The notes beneath the pieces were generated by a model. The model ran no database searches. It saw only the letters and a program-made list of their open reading frames with translations, and was not told the DNA's origin. Below, in pieces: positions 9,155-17,933 of a stretch of 39,942 nt of DNA. The stretch is from Peptostreptococcaceae bacterium. GTDB taxonomy: Bacteria; Bacillota; Clostridia; Peptostreptococcales; Peptostreptococcaceae. Within the stretch, counting starts at the first letter, position 1. Each line of letters starts with the position of its first letter. Position numbers and translations under genes: made by a program. The DNA lies in the NCBI GenBank assembly GCA_025210335.1, contig JAOARY010000012.1, positions 1-39,942 on the forward strand. Reading direction: 5' to 3'.

Positions 9155-9340
9155 CCCCTGTCCTTTTACCTGAAAGTTTCATAATCTTAAAAAAGATTAT
9201 TTGCTCCTTCGGTGCTCCATAGAGTCTCTCCAGAGGTTCGTCCAATAACGGTCCTATCTTACTTATTTAGAAACCTGAAAGATTTACTTCTTCGGTAGGT
9301 ATTAATTTACCTTCTCCCGCTATCTTCATCCGATTGATAT
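9155..9340 (-). promoter_or_regulatory. Tandem glycine riboswitch
   Basis: Read on the minus strand, two aptamers follow one another. Aptamer 1 (about 9340-9253) contains GCGGGAGAAGG, CTACCGAAGAAGTAAA and TTTCAGG. Aptamer 2 (about 9240-9157) contains CTGGAGAGACTC, GCACCGAAGGAGCAAA, CTTTCAGGTAAAAGGACAGG. The GGAGA, CACCGAAGnnGCAA and CAGGnAAAAGGACAG elements are the gcvT-type glycine aptamer core. The two are joined by a short linker, the classical tandem form. A short open frame through it is a chance product. For transporters, glycine binding normally shuts expression off; this is family knowledge, not proven here. Confidence 0.93.
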
Positions 9341-9412
9341 TAAATTGTAATAAAAATCCCCAATAAATACAAATAGAATTTATTTATAAATATTTTTATT
9401 AGATATTTTCAT

Positions 9413-9441
9413 ATTCTACAAAATTATATTTATAAAGTCAA
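9413..9441 (-). promoter_or_regulatory. Proximal promoter of the riboswitch transcript
   Basis: On the minus strand TTGACT, a 17-base spacer and TAGAAT. Start of transcription would fall near 9406, about 65 bases before the first glycine aptamer. Confidence 0.55.
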
Positions 9442-9551
9442 TAAAAATTTATATTTATTAATAAAATCATAATTGAATATGATTTTTAAGACCCCTAACC
9501 CCTTGAAAAAACAATCGTTTTCAAGCCAAAAACAACCCTTTTTTCTATGTT
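9440..9551 (-). other. Upstream leader with two hairpins, possible small RNA
   Basis: Between the distal and proximal promoters the minus strand contains CTTGAAAA/TTTTCAAG (9502-9525), followed by a G-rich stretch (GGGGTTAGGGGTC), then AAAATCATA/TATGATTTT (about 9467-9490) and T-rich sequence. No start codon with a ribosome binding site is present. It could be an independent short RNA or just the long form of the glycine leader. I recognise no known RNA family. Confidence 0.35.
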
Positions 9552-9557
9552 ATAGAA

Positions 9558-9586
9558 ATTATATAAATATTCTTACAGATTGTCAA
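9558..9586 (-). promoter_or_regulatory. Perfect-consensus sigma-A promoter (distal)
   Basis: On the minus strand TTGACA, exactly 17 bases, then TATAAT. Transcription would start near 9551 and run toward the riboswitch about 210 bases away. Confidence 0.7.
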
Positions 9587-9676
9587 CATATTTATGCAAT
9601 TTTTGATAAAAATTAAACAGAATTTAATAATATTTTTTTATAATTTCTTATTTCGATTAAATAATTACACAATTCA

Positions 9677-9721
9677 AAAAAAGCTATAACAAAGTTAATT
9701 AAACACTTTGTATAGCTTTTT
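9677..9721 (-). terminator. Terminator after the SIMPL-domain gene
   Basis: AAAAAGCTATA-CAAAG and CTTTG-TTATAGCTTTTTT pair on the minus strand across an AT-rich loop and end in a T-run. It lies just downstream of the stop codon at 9743. Confidence 0.85.
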
Positions 9722-9742
9722 CATTTTACTCATCTTGTTTTT

Positions 9743-10483
9743 TTATTTCACTTCAAAACTACAAGTGACAACAGCTGTTATTTCTTTATCTATCGATGAA
9801 TTGTCATTTATTCCATAATCAGATACTTCATTGGAATAAAGAGGTGTTATTTGGAATATTCCAACTCTTGCAGAATTCAATTTTCCTACTGAATTACCAG
9901 TTACCTCAAGCATTTTTTGGGCTCTCTCTTTTGCATCTTTTGTAGCCTTACCAATCATCTCAACCTTCAAATCAGCTAATTTAGTATATAAATAACTTGG
10001 TGGATATGATTCAAATTCTACACCTTCATTTATAAGATCTGTTGATTTTCTTGATATTTGTGTTATCTTATCTATTTCTTTTGATTCTATTTTTACATCT
10101 TGAACAAGTCTATATTTTTCAACCTCATTTGAATAACCATTTCCATATGGAAGCCTTTTGTTTAATTTTATAGTATTGATTGAAGACATAACTATTTGAT
10201 CTTCTTCTACTCCTGATTTTTGTAAATAAGCTTTAACCTTCCTTTCACTTTCTTTAATTCCTAGATATGCATCCGAAAGATTAGCAGATTCATAAGAAAA
10301 ACTCCCTGTCCAAACCACCAAATCAGATTTTATCTGTTGTTTTGATGACCCTTTTACAACAAGTTCGTTCTTCGTTTCTTTTACCTTTATAAATCCATTT
10401 GTCATTATAGCAGATGATACAATTATTCCAAGCGATAATATAATTGAAACCACTACCAATACCCAATTTTTAAAATTATTCAT
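9743..10483 (-). CDS. SIMPL-domain (DUF541) membrane-anchored protein
   Basis: 246 residues. A single N-terminal hydrophobic segment (about residues 6-28) acts as a signal anchor, and the rest is predicted extracytoplasmic. The SIMPL/DUF541 pattern is seen in ELVVKGSSKQQIKSD, the 'sliding' SAYLGIKESERKVKAYL-like helix, the repeat of KATKDAKERAQKML, and VTCSFEVK at the end. Members of this family form periplasmic or surface oligomers of unclear function; BP26 is one. The ATG follows GAAGGAGGATATT. It is a single-gene unit ended by a strong hairpin. Confidence 0.88.
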   Translation of the reverse strand: MNNFKNWVLVVVSIILSLGIIVSSAIMTNGFIKVKETKNELVVKGSSKQQIKSDLVVWTGSFSYESANLSDAYLGIKESERKVKAYLQKSGVEEDQIVMSSINTIKLNKRLPYGNGYSNEVEKYRLVQDVKIESKEIDKITQISRKSTDLINEGVEFESYPPSYLYTKLADLKVEMIGKATKDAKERAQKMLEVTGNSVGKLNSARVGIFQITPLYSNEVSDYGINDNSSIDKEITAVVTCSFEVK

Positions 10484-10585
10484 AATATCCTCCTTCTATA
10501 TTTATATTGTTTAACAAATATATGATATCCCTTTTTACTTATTATTAATACTTTTATTGTTTACATTAGTTTTACAAAAGATACT

Positions 10586-10622
10586 AAAAAAGCTAGCGAT
10601 AATTAAATATCACTAGCTTTTT
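10586..10622 (-). terminator. Terminator overlapping the fic stop codon
   Basis: AAAAAGCTAG and CTAGCTTTTT pair around an AT-rich loop; the stem extends a further three or four pairs with one G-U. The upstream arm runs into the stop codon of the Fic gene at 10621-10623. Confidence 0.8.
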
Positions 10623-11673
10623 AATCATAATTTTTTACATAAGATGTTGCTCTTCCACTTCCAACTTTTATTATATATTTTTCTTTTAATAGTTTTGATA
10701 ATGATTTTTCAATTGTTGCAACACTTATATCTGGACAAAATTTTTGTATATCTGATTTTGAAATTTTGCCGAGTTTATTATCAAATAAATCCTTAACTCT
10801 TTGGGATTTATTTAGACCTTTTAACGTAACTGTTTCCACTCTATTTGCAAACTCCTTGTAAGCTTTTAATATTATGCTAAGATAATATTTCACAAATGGA
10901 TAATATGAATTTTTGTTTTGATGCCAATTATTTGAGCTAGCCTTTAACATTTCATAATAACTGTGCTTTGTATTTTCTATAAGCATCTCTATACTGATAT
11001 ATTTACCCACGATATAACCATGTTGATATAATAAAAGCAAAGTTAAAAGCCTGCTCATTCTACCATTTCCATCATTAAATGGATGTATGCTCAAAAAATC
11101 TAAAATGAACTTCGATATTAGTATTAATGGATCAATTCTATCTTCTTTTATAGCATCATTATAGGTTTTACAAAGAGCTTCTATTGACGCAGGTGTTTCA
11201 AAAGCTGATGTAGGCTCAAATCTAATATGATGATTCCCTTTAGTATCTACTTCTTCAATTATATTATCTTGATTTTTATATTTTCCAGAATTTGAACTTG
11301 GATGATATGAATATAAATCTCTGTGTAATTGTAAAATCACATTAGATCTTACAGATATGTATTCATAATTTTCATGTATTGTATTTAACACTTCTCTGTA
11401 TCCTGCAATTTCTTCTTCATTTCTATTAAGTGGCTCTGATTTCTTTGAAACTAATTCACTTAATCTTGCATCCGATGTAAATATGCCTTCTATACGATTA
11501 GAAGCTCCTGTACTTTGAATTTTTGCAATTTCTAGCATTGAATTTAATATATCTGGTTTTGCTTCTATAAATAATTCTTGCTTCCCCTTATATTCATGAA
11601 TTTTAGATATAAGATTCATAATTTCAGGTACAAATAGGTCATTATCTATTTTTTTATAATCAAATTCTCTCAT
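10621..11673 (-). CDS. Fic-domain protein (predicted AMP-transferase, class II)
   Basis: 350 residues. The active-site loop is HPFNDGNGR at residues 197-205, a complete HPFx(D/E)GNGRxxR motif, so it is predicted to transfer AMP (or another nucleotide group) to a protein hydroxyl. An inhibitory (S/T)xxxEG motif is present at Ser58-Glu62-Gly63, before the Fic core, which makes it class II (self-inhibited). Residues ~290-345 look like a winged-helix module (SKSDIQKFCPDISVATIEKSL). The ATG follows GTAGGGAGAATTAAA. There is no adjacent antitoxin, so it is unlikely to be a FicT/FicA toxin pair. Its target is unknown. Confidence 0.93.
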   Translation of the reverse strand: MREFDYKKIDNDLFVPEIMNLISKIHEYKGKQELFIEAKPDILNSMLEIAKIQSTGASNRIEGIFTSDARLSELVSKKSEPLNRNEEEIAGYREVLNTIHENYEYISVRSNVILQLHRDLYSYHPSSNSGKYKNQDNIIEEVDTKGNHHIRFEPTSAFETPASIEALCKTYNDAIKEDRIDPLILISKFILDFLSIHPFNDGNGRMSRLLTLLLLYQHGYIVGKYISIEMLIENTKHSYYEMLKASSNNWHQNKNSYYPFVKYYLSIILKAYKEFANRVETVTLKGLNKSQRVKDLFDNKLGKISKSDIQKFCPDISVATIEKSLSKLLKEKYIIKVGSGRATSYVKNYD

Positions 11674-11737
11674 TTTAATTCTCCCTACATTTTAATTTAT
11701 ATAGGTAATTTTATCATCTTTTTATGTATATAACAAG

Positions 11738-11808
11738 AAACTGTCGCATTAAAATTCAATATATAAAAGATTTAAATATCTTAATTCTTAATTTTAATGC
11801 GACAGTTT
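11738..11808. terminator. 19-bp perfect inverted repeat, probable terminator
   Basis: AAACTGTCGCATTAAAATT at 11738-11756 is exactly complementary to 11790-11808. The 33-base centre contains a second small palindrome (AAGATTTAAATATCTT). It starts three bases beyond the DUF3829 stop codon and is probably its terminator. The arms are unusually long and GC-containing for this genome. Confidence 0.65.
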
Positions 11809-11810
11809 AT

Positions 11811-12782
11811 TTAATTATATTCATAATTGAGATTATTATAAGAAGATATCATAGATGAGAATTTACTATTATAATCATATATATATAGTTCTACTTCCTC
11901 CATTGAAACTACTCCTGTATAATTATTTTTTTGATCTAATTCATTTAAAATTTCTAACATTTCGCATGCAGACGTTTTTAAATATCTGCAATCATCTATT
12001 GCTCTACCTAAAAAAATCTTTTGATCTAATCCTTCTTTTTTAAGTCTATTATCATCATCTACATACTCCAAAAACTTATCAATATGTTCAATTAATAAAA
12101 TTTGAATTTCTTCAAATTCTTTTATATCAATCATCATAGATTCATCATAAAATAAAGCTTGAATCTTTTCACCTTCCATTAAAAGATTAAGACCATGATA
12201 CCTTATCAACATATCATCTTCTTTTAATTCTTTTAATTCCTGCATTAATCTCTCCATACCTATAACATCCAAATCTGCACCGAATTTATCCAATGAATAT
12301 AAATAATCAACATATTGTGCTCTTATTTTTCTGTGTAAATTCGTTCCCATTACTCCATTATCCTCTAAAAATTCTTTCTGGCTGTAATAATTATATATTT
12401 CATTCATTGTATCCATAAGCGCCTTTATCTTAGGGGCTAATATCTTCATTGATTCATCAGCATCTTTAAATGATGGATTTTTAGAAGCATATTCAACCGC
12501 TTCATCTACCTGTTTATAGAAACTATCAATAATAGGCATTGTTCCACATTTATCATAATCCTTTGGAATATTAATATCTTCTTCTACTCCAAATTCCTTA
12601 AAATACGCATCTAAAATCCCATTTAACCACTCATTTAAAGTATTACTTAATTTAACATAATTATTGTACTTCTCCGTACCATCCTCTATAACAATATCTT
12701 GTGCTTTATATGTAATAAAGCAACCATTTAAATTTACTATTGCAAACATAATCAAAAAAACTAACAAAATTCTTTTAAACAT
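11811..12782 (-). CDS. DUF3829 (YiiG-like) lipoprotein
   Basis: 323 residues from ATG 12782, chosen because GAAAAGGTGAATAAT precedes it; the frame extends seven codons further up to a TTG. The N-terminus has a lipoprotein signal with lipobox LNGC at about residues 18-21, so it is predicted to be lipid-anchored outside the membrane. The remainder is largely helical and acidic, and has the DUF3829 pattern: a Tyr-Asn start (EKYNNYVKLSNTLN), YNYYSQKEFLEDNG, then MERLMQELKEL. The function of the family is unknown. It is followed by a long inverted-repeat terminator. Confidence 0.75.
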   Translation of the reverse strand: MFKRILLVFLIMFAIVNLNGCFITYKAQDIVIEDGTEKYNNYVKLSNTLNEWLNGILDAYFKEFGVEEDINIPKDYDKCGTMPIIDSFYKQVDEAVEYASKNPSFKDADESMKILAPKIKALMDTMNEIYNYYSQKEFLEDNGVMGTNLHRKIRAQYVDYLYSLDKFGADLDVIGMERLMQELKELKEDDMLIRYHGLNLLMEGEKIQALFYDESMMIDIKEFEEIQILLIEHIDKFLEYVDDDNRLKKEGLDQKIFLGRAIDDCRYLKTSACEMLEILNELDQKNNYTGVVSMEEVELYIYDYNSKFSSMISSYNNLNYEYN

Positions 12783-13024
12783 ATTATTCACCTTTTCCAA
12801 CACAGATTATATATCCGTTTATTTGTTATATTGCACCATAGAAAGCTCTTATATATTTAATATATTATAGTATTTTTTTACAGGCTACAATAAATTTTAC
12901 TTTAAATATAAGTTTTTGAATCAATTGGACTATTTTTCAACAATAAATATTCCTTTTTTATACCTATAAATCCAAAAATAAACTTCGAATAAAAATGATA
13001 AAACAGCCATTATAAAAAATATAT

Positions 13025-13058
13025 AAAAAAAACTCACAAAATCTTGTGAGTTTTTTTT
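13025..13058 (-). terminator. Terminator after the GH26-like gene
   Basis: AAAAAACTCACAA and TTGTGAGTTTTTT form a tight hairpin just downstream of the stop at 13069; A and T runs on both sides make it usable in either direction. Confidence 0.88.
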
Positions 13059-13068
13059 ATATTTATTT

Positions 13069-14604
13069 TTAATAAAACATAAGACCTTTTTTAAATGCCT
13101 CTATTACATTTGGATCCTTATCTAATCTATACGTTCTTGCTGGATTCCCCTGTGTATCCCAGTCAATTCCATTCCACCAAATAGCTATTTTAAGTTTTTT
13201 GTAATCTCCATATCTTATCTCATCAAACATTTGATTAACCCAATTCACCTTATCTCCACCGACTTTATTAGAACCAAACTCAGTTATTATAAAAGGTTTG
13301 TTGAATTTCTCATCATAATCTCTATAAAGTTCTGGATATATTTGTGAAAATTCTCTCCACACTTCACCCTTATAATAAGTGCCTGTATTATATCCTGTAA
13401 GACCAACTACATCTACATATTTATCACCTGGGTAATAACTCATATAATCATTCCATTTAAACTTTGGAAATGATATATCATGAGGATTCCAAACCCAAAG
13501 TACATTATCATTAGCTCCAGCTTCTTCAAATATATTATAAATATATCTATAGCTATCCTTATATATATCTGTATCCATAGAATGATAAAAACTTGAATAC
13601 ACACACCAATCTCCATTCATCTCATTATTAAGTCTAAATAATATTGGTTTATCAAACTCATTAGCAAGTCTTGCATATTCTTTAAAATAATCATCATATT
13701 TTCCATCTATAATATCATATAAAATTCCTTTATTCTTTGATGGATCACTAAAGAACATCGTTTGAAATGTAAGCTCAACATATTCATTTCTCTTATATGC
13801 TTCTTCTAATTCATTTAATGGAAATGATGAATCAAATGTTTGATATTTTAATAAGAAATTAAAATCATAATCAATTTGTTTTTCTAATGTATTTAAATAA
13901 TTAAATGCTGTTGGTGCAGTAGGTTCAAATATACCCCAATGAAGTTTTTTATTGTTTATAAAATATTTATCTACAAAATTAGTCGTAACCTCATTAAAAT
14001 TATCTCTAATTTGAATATCACTCATATCTTCATAATATCTAGTCATACCAATTTTATCTGTAATCTTAAATGATTTTACTATATCCATATATGAATCATA
14101 ATCCTTAAATTCATCTTCAGATTTTATAAATATAGTATACGCCTTATCATTACCCATATTAATAAGTACAAGTACATAATGATTTCTATCATGTTCAATA
14201 TTTTTTATCTTATCTCTTGACCATTTAAAAAGCTTATATGGTCTACCATTTAATTTTTTACTTTCTTTATATTCAAAAGTATGGCTTTTTTCATCATTCA
14301 AAAACTTAGTAGTATAATTTACATAACTTAAAAAAGATGAATGCTCAGATAAATCATCATAATAAACTTCAACCTCTAACTTATCACTTCTTAGCTCACT
14401 TATGTATTTATCCATTGGAAGTTTAAGTTCTAAATTATCATCAACCTCTATTTGATATCCTAGTTCCTTATTTGTATATCTTATCAAATCATTTGAAATC
14501 TCTTTAACTATATGATTTTCAAGCTTAACAACTTTTTCCTCTGCATATGAAAAACTTGTTAATACAAGCATTACAAGCATATTTATTATCAAAAACCTCT
14601 TCAT
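13069..14604 (-). CDS. Exported GH26-like beta-mannanase-family glycosidase
   Basis: 511 residues. A signal peptide (residues 1-21, cleavage after SYA) is followed by an N-terminal domain of about 160 residues that I do not recognise (β-rich, possibly PsbP/DUF-like), and then a GH26-type TIM barrel (about 215-511). The likely acid/base is Glu328 in LNNEMNGDW and the nucleophile Glu442 in ITEFGSN. Trp479-region WWNGIDWD and VWNPHD also match the clan A pattern. It would cut a beta-linked polysaccharide outside the cell, possibly beta-mannan or a self-made exopolysaccharide; a mannose-1-phosphate guanylyltransferase lies 21 kb away. The ATG follows GGAAAGGGGATAAAA. Confidence 0.88.
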   Translation of the reverse strand: MKRFLIINMLVMLVLTSFSYAEEKVVKLENHIVKEISNDLIRYTNKELGYQIEVDDNLELKLPMDKYISELRSDKLEVEVYYDDLSEHSSFLSYVNYTTKFLNDEKSHTFEYKESKKLNGRPYKLFKWSRDKIKNIEHDRNHYVLVLINMGNDKAYTIFIKSEDEFKDYDSYMDIVKSFKITDKIGMTRYYEDMSDIQIRDNFNEVTTNFVDKYFINNKKLHWGIFEPTAPTAFNYLNTLEKQIDYDFNFLLKYQTFDSSFPLNELEEAYKRNEYVELTFQTMFFSDPSKNKGILYDIIDGKYDDYFKEYARLANEFDKPILFRLNNEMNGDWCVYSSFYHSMDTDIYKDSYRYIYNIFEEAGANDNVLWVWNPHDISFPKFKWNDYMSYYPGDKYVDVVGLTGYNTGTYYKGEVWREFSQIYPELYRDYDEKFNKPFIITEFGSNKVGGDKVNWVNQMFDEIRYGDYKKLKIAIWWNGIDWDTQGNPARTYRLDKDPNVIEAFKKGLMFY

Positions 14605-14717
14605 TTTTATCCCCTTTCCATCTTTAATATCACTAATATATATTATAACAAAAGGAGGGCAATTTCCAGTTTTTTAAGTTACATTTAAGAAAACTTTAGC
14701 TATAATTTATTTAAATT

Positions 14718-16118
14718 CTAATTACTTTGTACTTTTCCCTTATTTACTAGATTAGAAGACTTATCTTTAAAAATAAATCCATAAAAAATCGCAATAATCG
14801 GTGCTATATAACAATAGATTGCATAAGGTGCATATTCAAATGCATTTAGATTCACTATAAGTCCTATTAATATGGCATTTACATTCCAAGGAAAAACAGG
14901 TGCTATTAAAGTTCCACTATCTGCAATAGTTCTTGAAAGCTCTACTTTATTTATCTTAAATTCATCAAATTTTTCCTTTAATAATTTAGTTACAAAAACA
15001 ATCGAAACAACTTGATTACAAGTCACCATCGTTAATATAAAAGATAATACTCCAGTTTTAAAATACAAACTTTTTTTAGTTCTTATCTTGGATTTAAAAT
15101 CCTCAAGCAAAGGCATTAATAAATCTAATTCCTGCAATATAGAATTTAAAAATATAGCAGCAATATTTAATAATGCCACATCTTTCATATTGTAAGCTCC
15201 ACCACCTTTTAATATCGAATCTAACTCAATTATATGAGTATTTGATTCATATCCAAAAATAAGTGAATTTATAACATCTAAGACATTCATATCTTGATAA
15301 AAAAGTCCTGCTAATGCTCCTAAAATAACACCAACACTCATATTATAAAATACATTAACCTTCTTAAAAGCAAGAACCATCATAACAAGTGGAAACGCTA
15401 AAAATAATTTGGATATATAAAAGGAATCCGACAAATTCTTTTGATATGTACTTATTACATTTTGATCTATTCCACTCATATATTTATTTCCTAAAAAATA
15501 ATAAAATACTAAAGATATTAAAAGTCCAAGTGAAATAGTCTTTAAACTCGATTTTAAAAATTCATCAAAATCAATTTTATTAACATCCAAAGTCAAATTA
15601 ACAAGCCCTGAAATAGGTGATATTCTATCAGCTAAATAAGCTGCTGATATAAGAGTTCCTACCAATATAGGAAGTGGTATACCTATTCCTCTGCCTATTC
15701 CAATAAGTGCAATACCTATTGTTGAAAATGTACCAACCGCAGTTCCCATGAATATAGAAACTAATGCACAAAGCAAAAATGCAGTTATTAAAAAATTAAA
15801 ATCCGATATAAAATTAAAACCATAATAAATCATTGAGGGCACTACCCCACCACTAATCCAAGACGAGATATTAGCCCCCATCAAAAACACTATAAAAATA
15901 GCAATCTTACATTCCTTTACACCATTAAATCCAATTTTTATAACTTCTTTGATATTGTAATTTTTATTTTTTAATAAGAATAAAGTAAATACTATCCCCA
16001 TAAAAAATCCTAAATACACAGGTATATTAAAATATATACAGGCTACTATAAATATCAAATTAAATAAACAAAGAATAATCGAATCTAATTTTCTTATTTC
16101 TCTTTTTAAATTACTCAT
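14718..16118 (-). CDS. NhaC-family Na+/H+ antiporter-type transporter
   Basis: 466 residues with about 11-12 membrane segments. The NhaC/IT-superfamily pattern is visible: GTAVGTFSTIGIALIG, then ISAAYLADRISPISG (TAxxGDxxSP-like), and the C-terminal ADSGTLIAPVFPWNVNA. NhaC homologues include Na+/H+, malate/lactate and tyrosine-linked exchangers, so the substrate is not fixed. The ATG follows AAAAAGAGGTTGAT. It begins 21 bases after a hutP gene and must be in the same transcript, which hints that it responds to or carries histidine or a derivative (inference). Confidence 0.9.
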   Translation of the reverse strand: MSNLKREIRKLDSIILCLFNLIFIVACIYFNIPVYLGFFMGIVFTLFLLKNKNYNIKEVIKIGFNGVKECKIAIFIVFLMGANISSWISGGVVPSMIYYGFNFISDFNFLITAFLLCALVSIFMGTAVGTFSTIGIALIGIGRGIGIPLPILVGTLISAAYLADRISPISGLVNLTLDVNKIDFDEFLKSSLKTISLGLLISLVFYYFLGNKYMSGIDQNVISTYQKNLSDSFYISKLFLAFPLVMMVLAFKKVNVFYNMSVGVILGALAGLFYQDMNVLDVINSLIFGYESNTHIIELDSILKGGGAYNMKDVALLNIAAIFLNSILQELDLLMPLLEDFKSKIRTKKSLYFKTGVLSFILTMVTCNQVVSIVFVTKLLKEKFDEFKINKVELSRTIADSGTLIAPVFPWNVNAILIGLIVNLNAFEYAPYAIYCYIAPIIAIFYGFIFKDKSSNLVNKGKVQSN

Positions 16119-16139
16119 ATCAACCTCTTTTTTTATAAA

Positions 16140-16553
16140 TTAATTAGGTATTGATCTATGACCTATACCAATAGCCAAATCATTAAGATGTAAAAGTCCA
16201 ATGCTTATATAAATACAAACACTTAGATGTTCTCCTCTTCTTGCAATCCCAATCTTACCACCAACACTAAGTCCTGAAGCTTTTGCTTGTAATTGCATTA
16301 TAGCTTCTCTAGCTGCTCCTGCAACTGCACCTTCATGAACATGTGTATCTCTTATAATATTTGTTTTTTTGGCTGACACAATCGCACGTTCAATTATTTT
16401 TGGTATTGAATTGATCAAATTTCCTCCAATATCAGCTGCACAAACAAGCACATCATCATCCTTAAACAAATCCTTTAACTGTGATTCTTCTTCTCTACTG
16501 CTTATAGCCATCTTAATTGAAGCTTTAGCAACAACAGAACTGTTATTATCCAA
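16140..16553 (-). CDS. hutP: HutP-family RNA-binding antiterminator
   Basis: 137 residues from a TTG at 16551-16553, which lies eight bases after AAAGGAG; the longer GTG start (16562) would sit inside that ribosome binding site. HutP is a hexameric protein that, with L-histidine and Mg2+, binds UAG-triplet RNA and prevents termination in hut leaders. Family features are THVHEGAVAGAAREAI (the paired ligand histidines), SVGGKIGIARRGEHLSV, GLLHLN and GIGHRSIPN with the C-terminal histidine. Length matches (about 148 in Bacillus). No hut catabolic genes are present in the window; the only operon partner is an NhaC transporter. Confidence 0.92.
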   Translation of the reverse strand: MDNNSSVVAKASIKMAISSREEESQLKDLFKDDDVLVCAADIGGNLINSIPKIIERAIVSAKKTNIIRDTHVHEGAVAGAAREAIMQLQAKASGLSVGGKIGIARRGEHLSVCIYISIGLLHLNDLAIGIGHRSIPN

Positions 16554-16656
16554 AATATCCACTCCTTTATTTTATTTTTATAAAAATAAAAATATATACA
16601 AATAGATTAACAAATTTCACGCAATTTATATATATTTTTATCTTATATTTTTTAAT

Positions 16657-17688
16657 TTAATCAGAAATTTTATAATTAATATAGTCTTTATCAAAAAGTT
16701 TTCTTACCTTATCTTCATTTAATATTCTTATTTCATCTGCATCAGAATTTATAATATATATCTTACCTTCTTTAGACTTATACATATTTTTGATATCTTT
16801 TAGCTTCCATTTTTTAGCTTTATAATTTTTATCAATCAAATAATATTCCTTTTTTTCATCATCATTGTCATGAGATTTTTTTAAGATAATATTATCATCA
16901 ATAATACCTCTAAACTCTATTGTTTCCCACATATTTTCACTACCCATAAGCTTCATTGTTTTTCTTAAATCCACAACTTTATCATCATCTAAAACAAATA
17001 CATTTCCAAATACAAAATCTTGGTTATATTGCTTTCCTCCAGTTAAAATATATCTACCTTCCTCTTCATATAAATCTCTTTGCTTAAACGAATTATCTAT
17101 AGCTAATTTCTCAAATTCTTTATTTTTACCTATATAGAACTCTACAAATCTTGGTGTATAAGGAGCAGGAATATCTACAGAAGTGCTAATCTCAATACTA
17201 TATAAACTCTTATTCTTTAATATAGCTTTGGAAACATTATAATAAATTGGTTTTTTCAAATATTTTTTATGGTCTTTATAAAATTTATTATTTCTTTTTT
17301 CATATGAACTTAAATCACAAATAAAGACATCATTTACATATAGTTTATTATTTTTATACTTCAAATTAGAATCTTTTATATCTTCAAATTTAATCTTCTT
17401 CAAACCATTGTTGTAATTATATTTAAAACTCATCCCTTTCTTAGTTAATAAACTACTTTCACCTTCTAAATCTTTATTTATCTTTAATAATCCAAAATTA
17501 GTATAAACATATAAGCTTGTTTCATCATCATATATTATATTTTCATATTTAGGTACTTCTGATTTATTCTTTACTTTTTTATTTTGAGAAAAAGCTTCTA
17601 CTTTAGTTTTATTAAAACTCACGATTATTACAAAAACAAAACTTAACATAAAAATAGCAAATAAATTCTTATTTCTTTTCTTTGACAT
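16657..17688 (-). CDS. Exported or membrane-anchored protein of unknown function
   Basis: 343 residues from ATG 17688, preceded by AAGGGGTGTTAAAA; a GTG three codons upstream would overlap that site. A basic start and a hydrophobic stretch (about residues 9-27) give a signal anchor or signal peptide; VEAFS could be a cleavage site. The rest is lysine-, tyrosine- and aspartate-rich, mostly β-strands in short repeats (for example YDDETSLYVYTNFGLLKINKD and ILTGGKQYNQDF), resembling an extracellular β-propeller-like sensor or adhesin. I recognise no family. No cysteine pairs or catalytic motif stand out. Confidence 0.6.
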   Translation of the reverse strand: MSKKRNKNLFAIFMLSFVFVIIVSFNKTKVEAFSQNKKVKNKSEVPKYENIIYDDETSLYVYTNFGLLKINKDLEGESSLLTKKGMSFKYNYNNGLKKIKFEDIKDSNLKYKNNKLYVNDVFICDLSSYEKRNNKFYKDHKKYLKKPIYYNVSKAILKNKSLYSIEISTSVDIPAPYTPRFVEFYIGKNKEFEKLAIDNSFKQRDLYEEEGRYILTGGKQYNQDFVFGNVFVLDDDKVVDLRKTMKLMGSENMWETIEFRGIIDDNIILKKSHDNDDEKKEYYLIDKNYKAKKWKLKDIKNMYKSKEGKIYIINSDADEIRILNEDKVRKLFDKDYINYKISD

Positions 17689-17884
17689 TTTTAACACCCC
17701 TTAAAATTTTAATTATTAATTTTTATCCTTTATTATTAATTTCAATTAAATATTACAATTAATCCTAATTTAAAATCCACTAAAATTATTAACAAAAACA
17801 ATAACAAAGTCTTAAATTATTAATCTTTTTAATATAATGATTTTTTTTGCACAAATTGATAAATTTTTATTGATTTTTTCGTCT

Positions 17885-17908
17885 GTATATGATTATATAG
17901 TAATATAC
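17885..17908 (+). promoter_or_regulatory. Candidate operator upstream of the ArsP-type permease
   Basis: GTATAT...ATATAC forms an imperfect 24-bp inverted repeat (9 of 12 positions symmetric) in the probable promoter, about 26 bases before the permease start. Its 12-2-12-like form resembles ArsR/SmtB operators, but no arsR gene is present in the window. Confidence 0.4.
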
Positions 17909-17933
17909 AAATTTATATATAGAAGGTGAAAAT

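Noticed and set aside
9060..9245. 61-codon minus-strand ORF upstream of the symporter
   Set aside because: It runs through the second glycine aptamer and terminator, and its sequence follows RNA constraints.
10621..11673. Fic/antitoxin pair
   Set aside because: The inhibitory motif is in the same protein and no small antitoxin gene is beside it.
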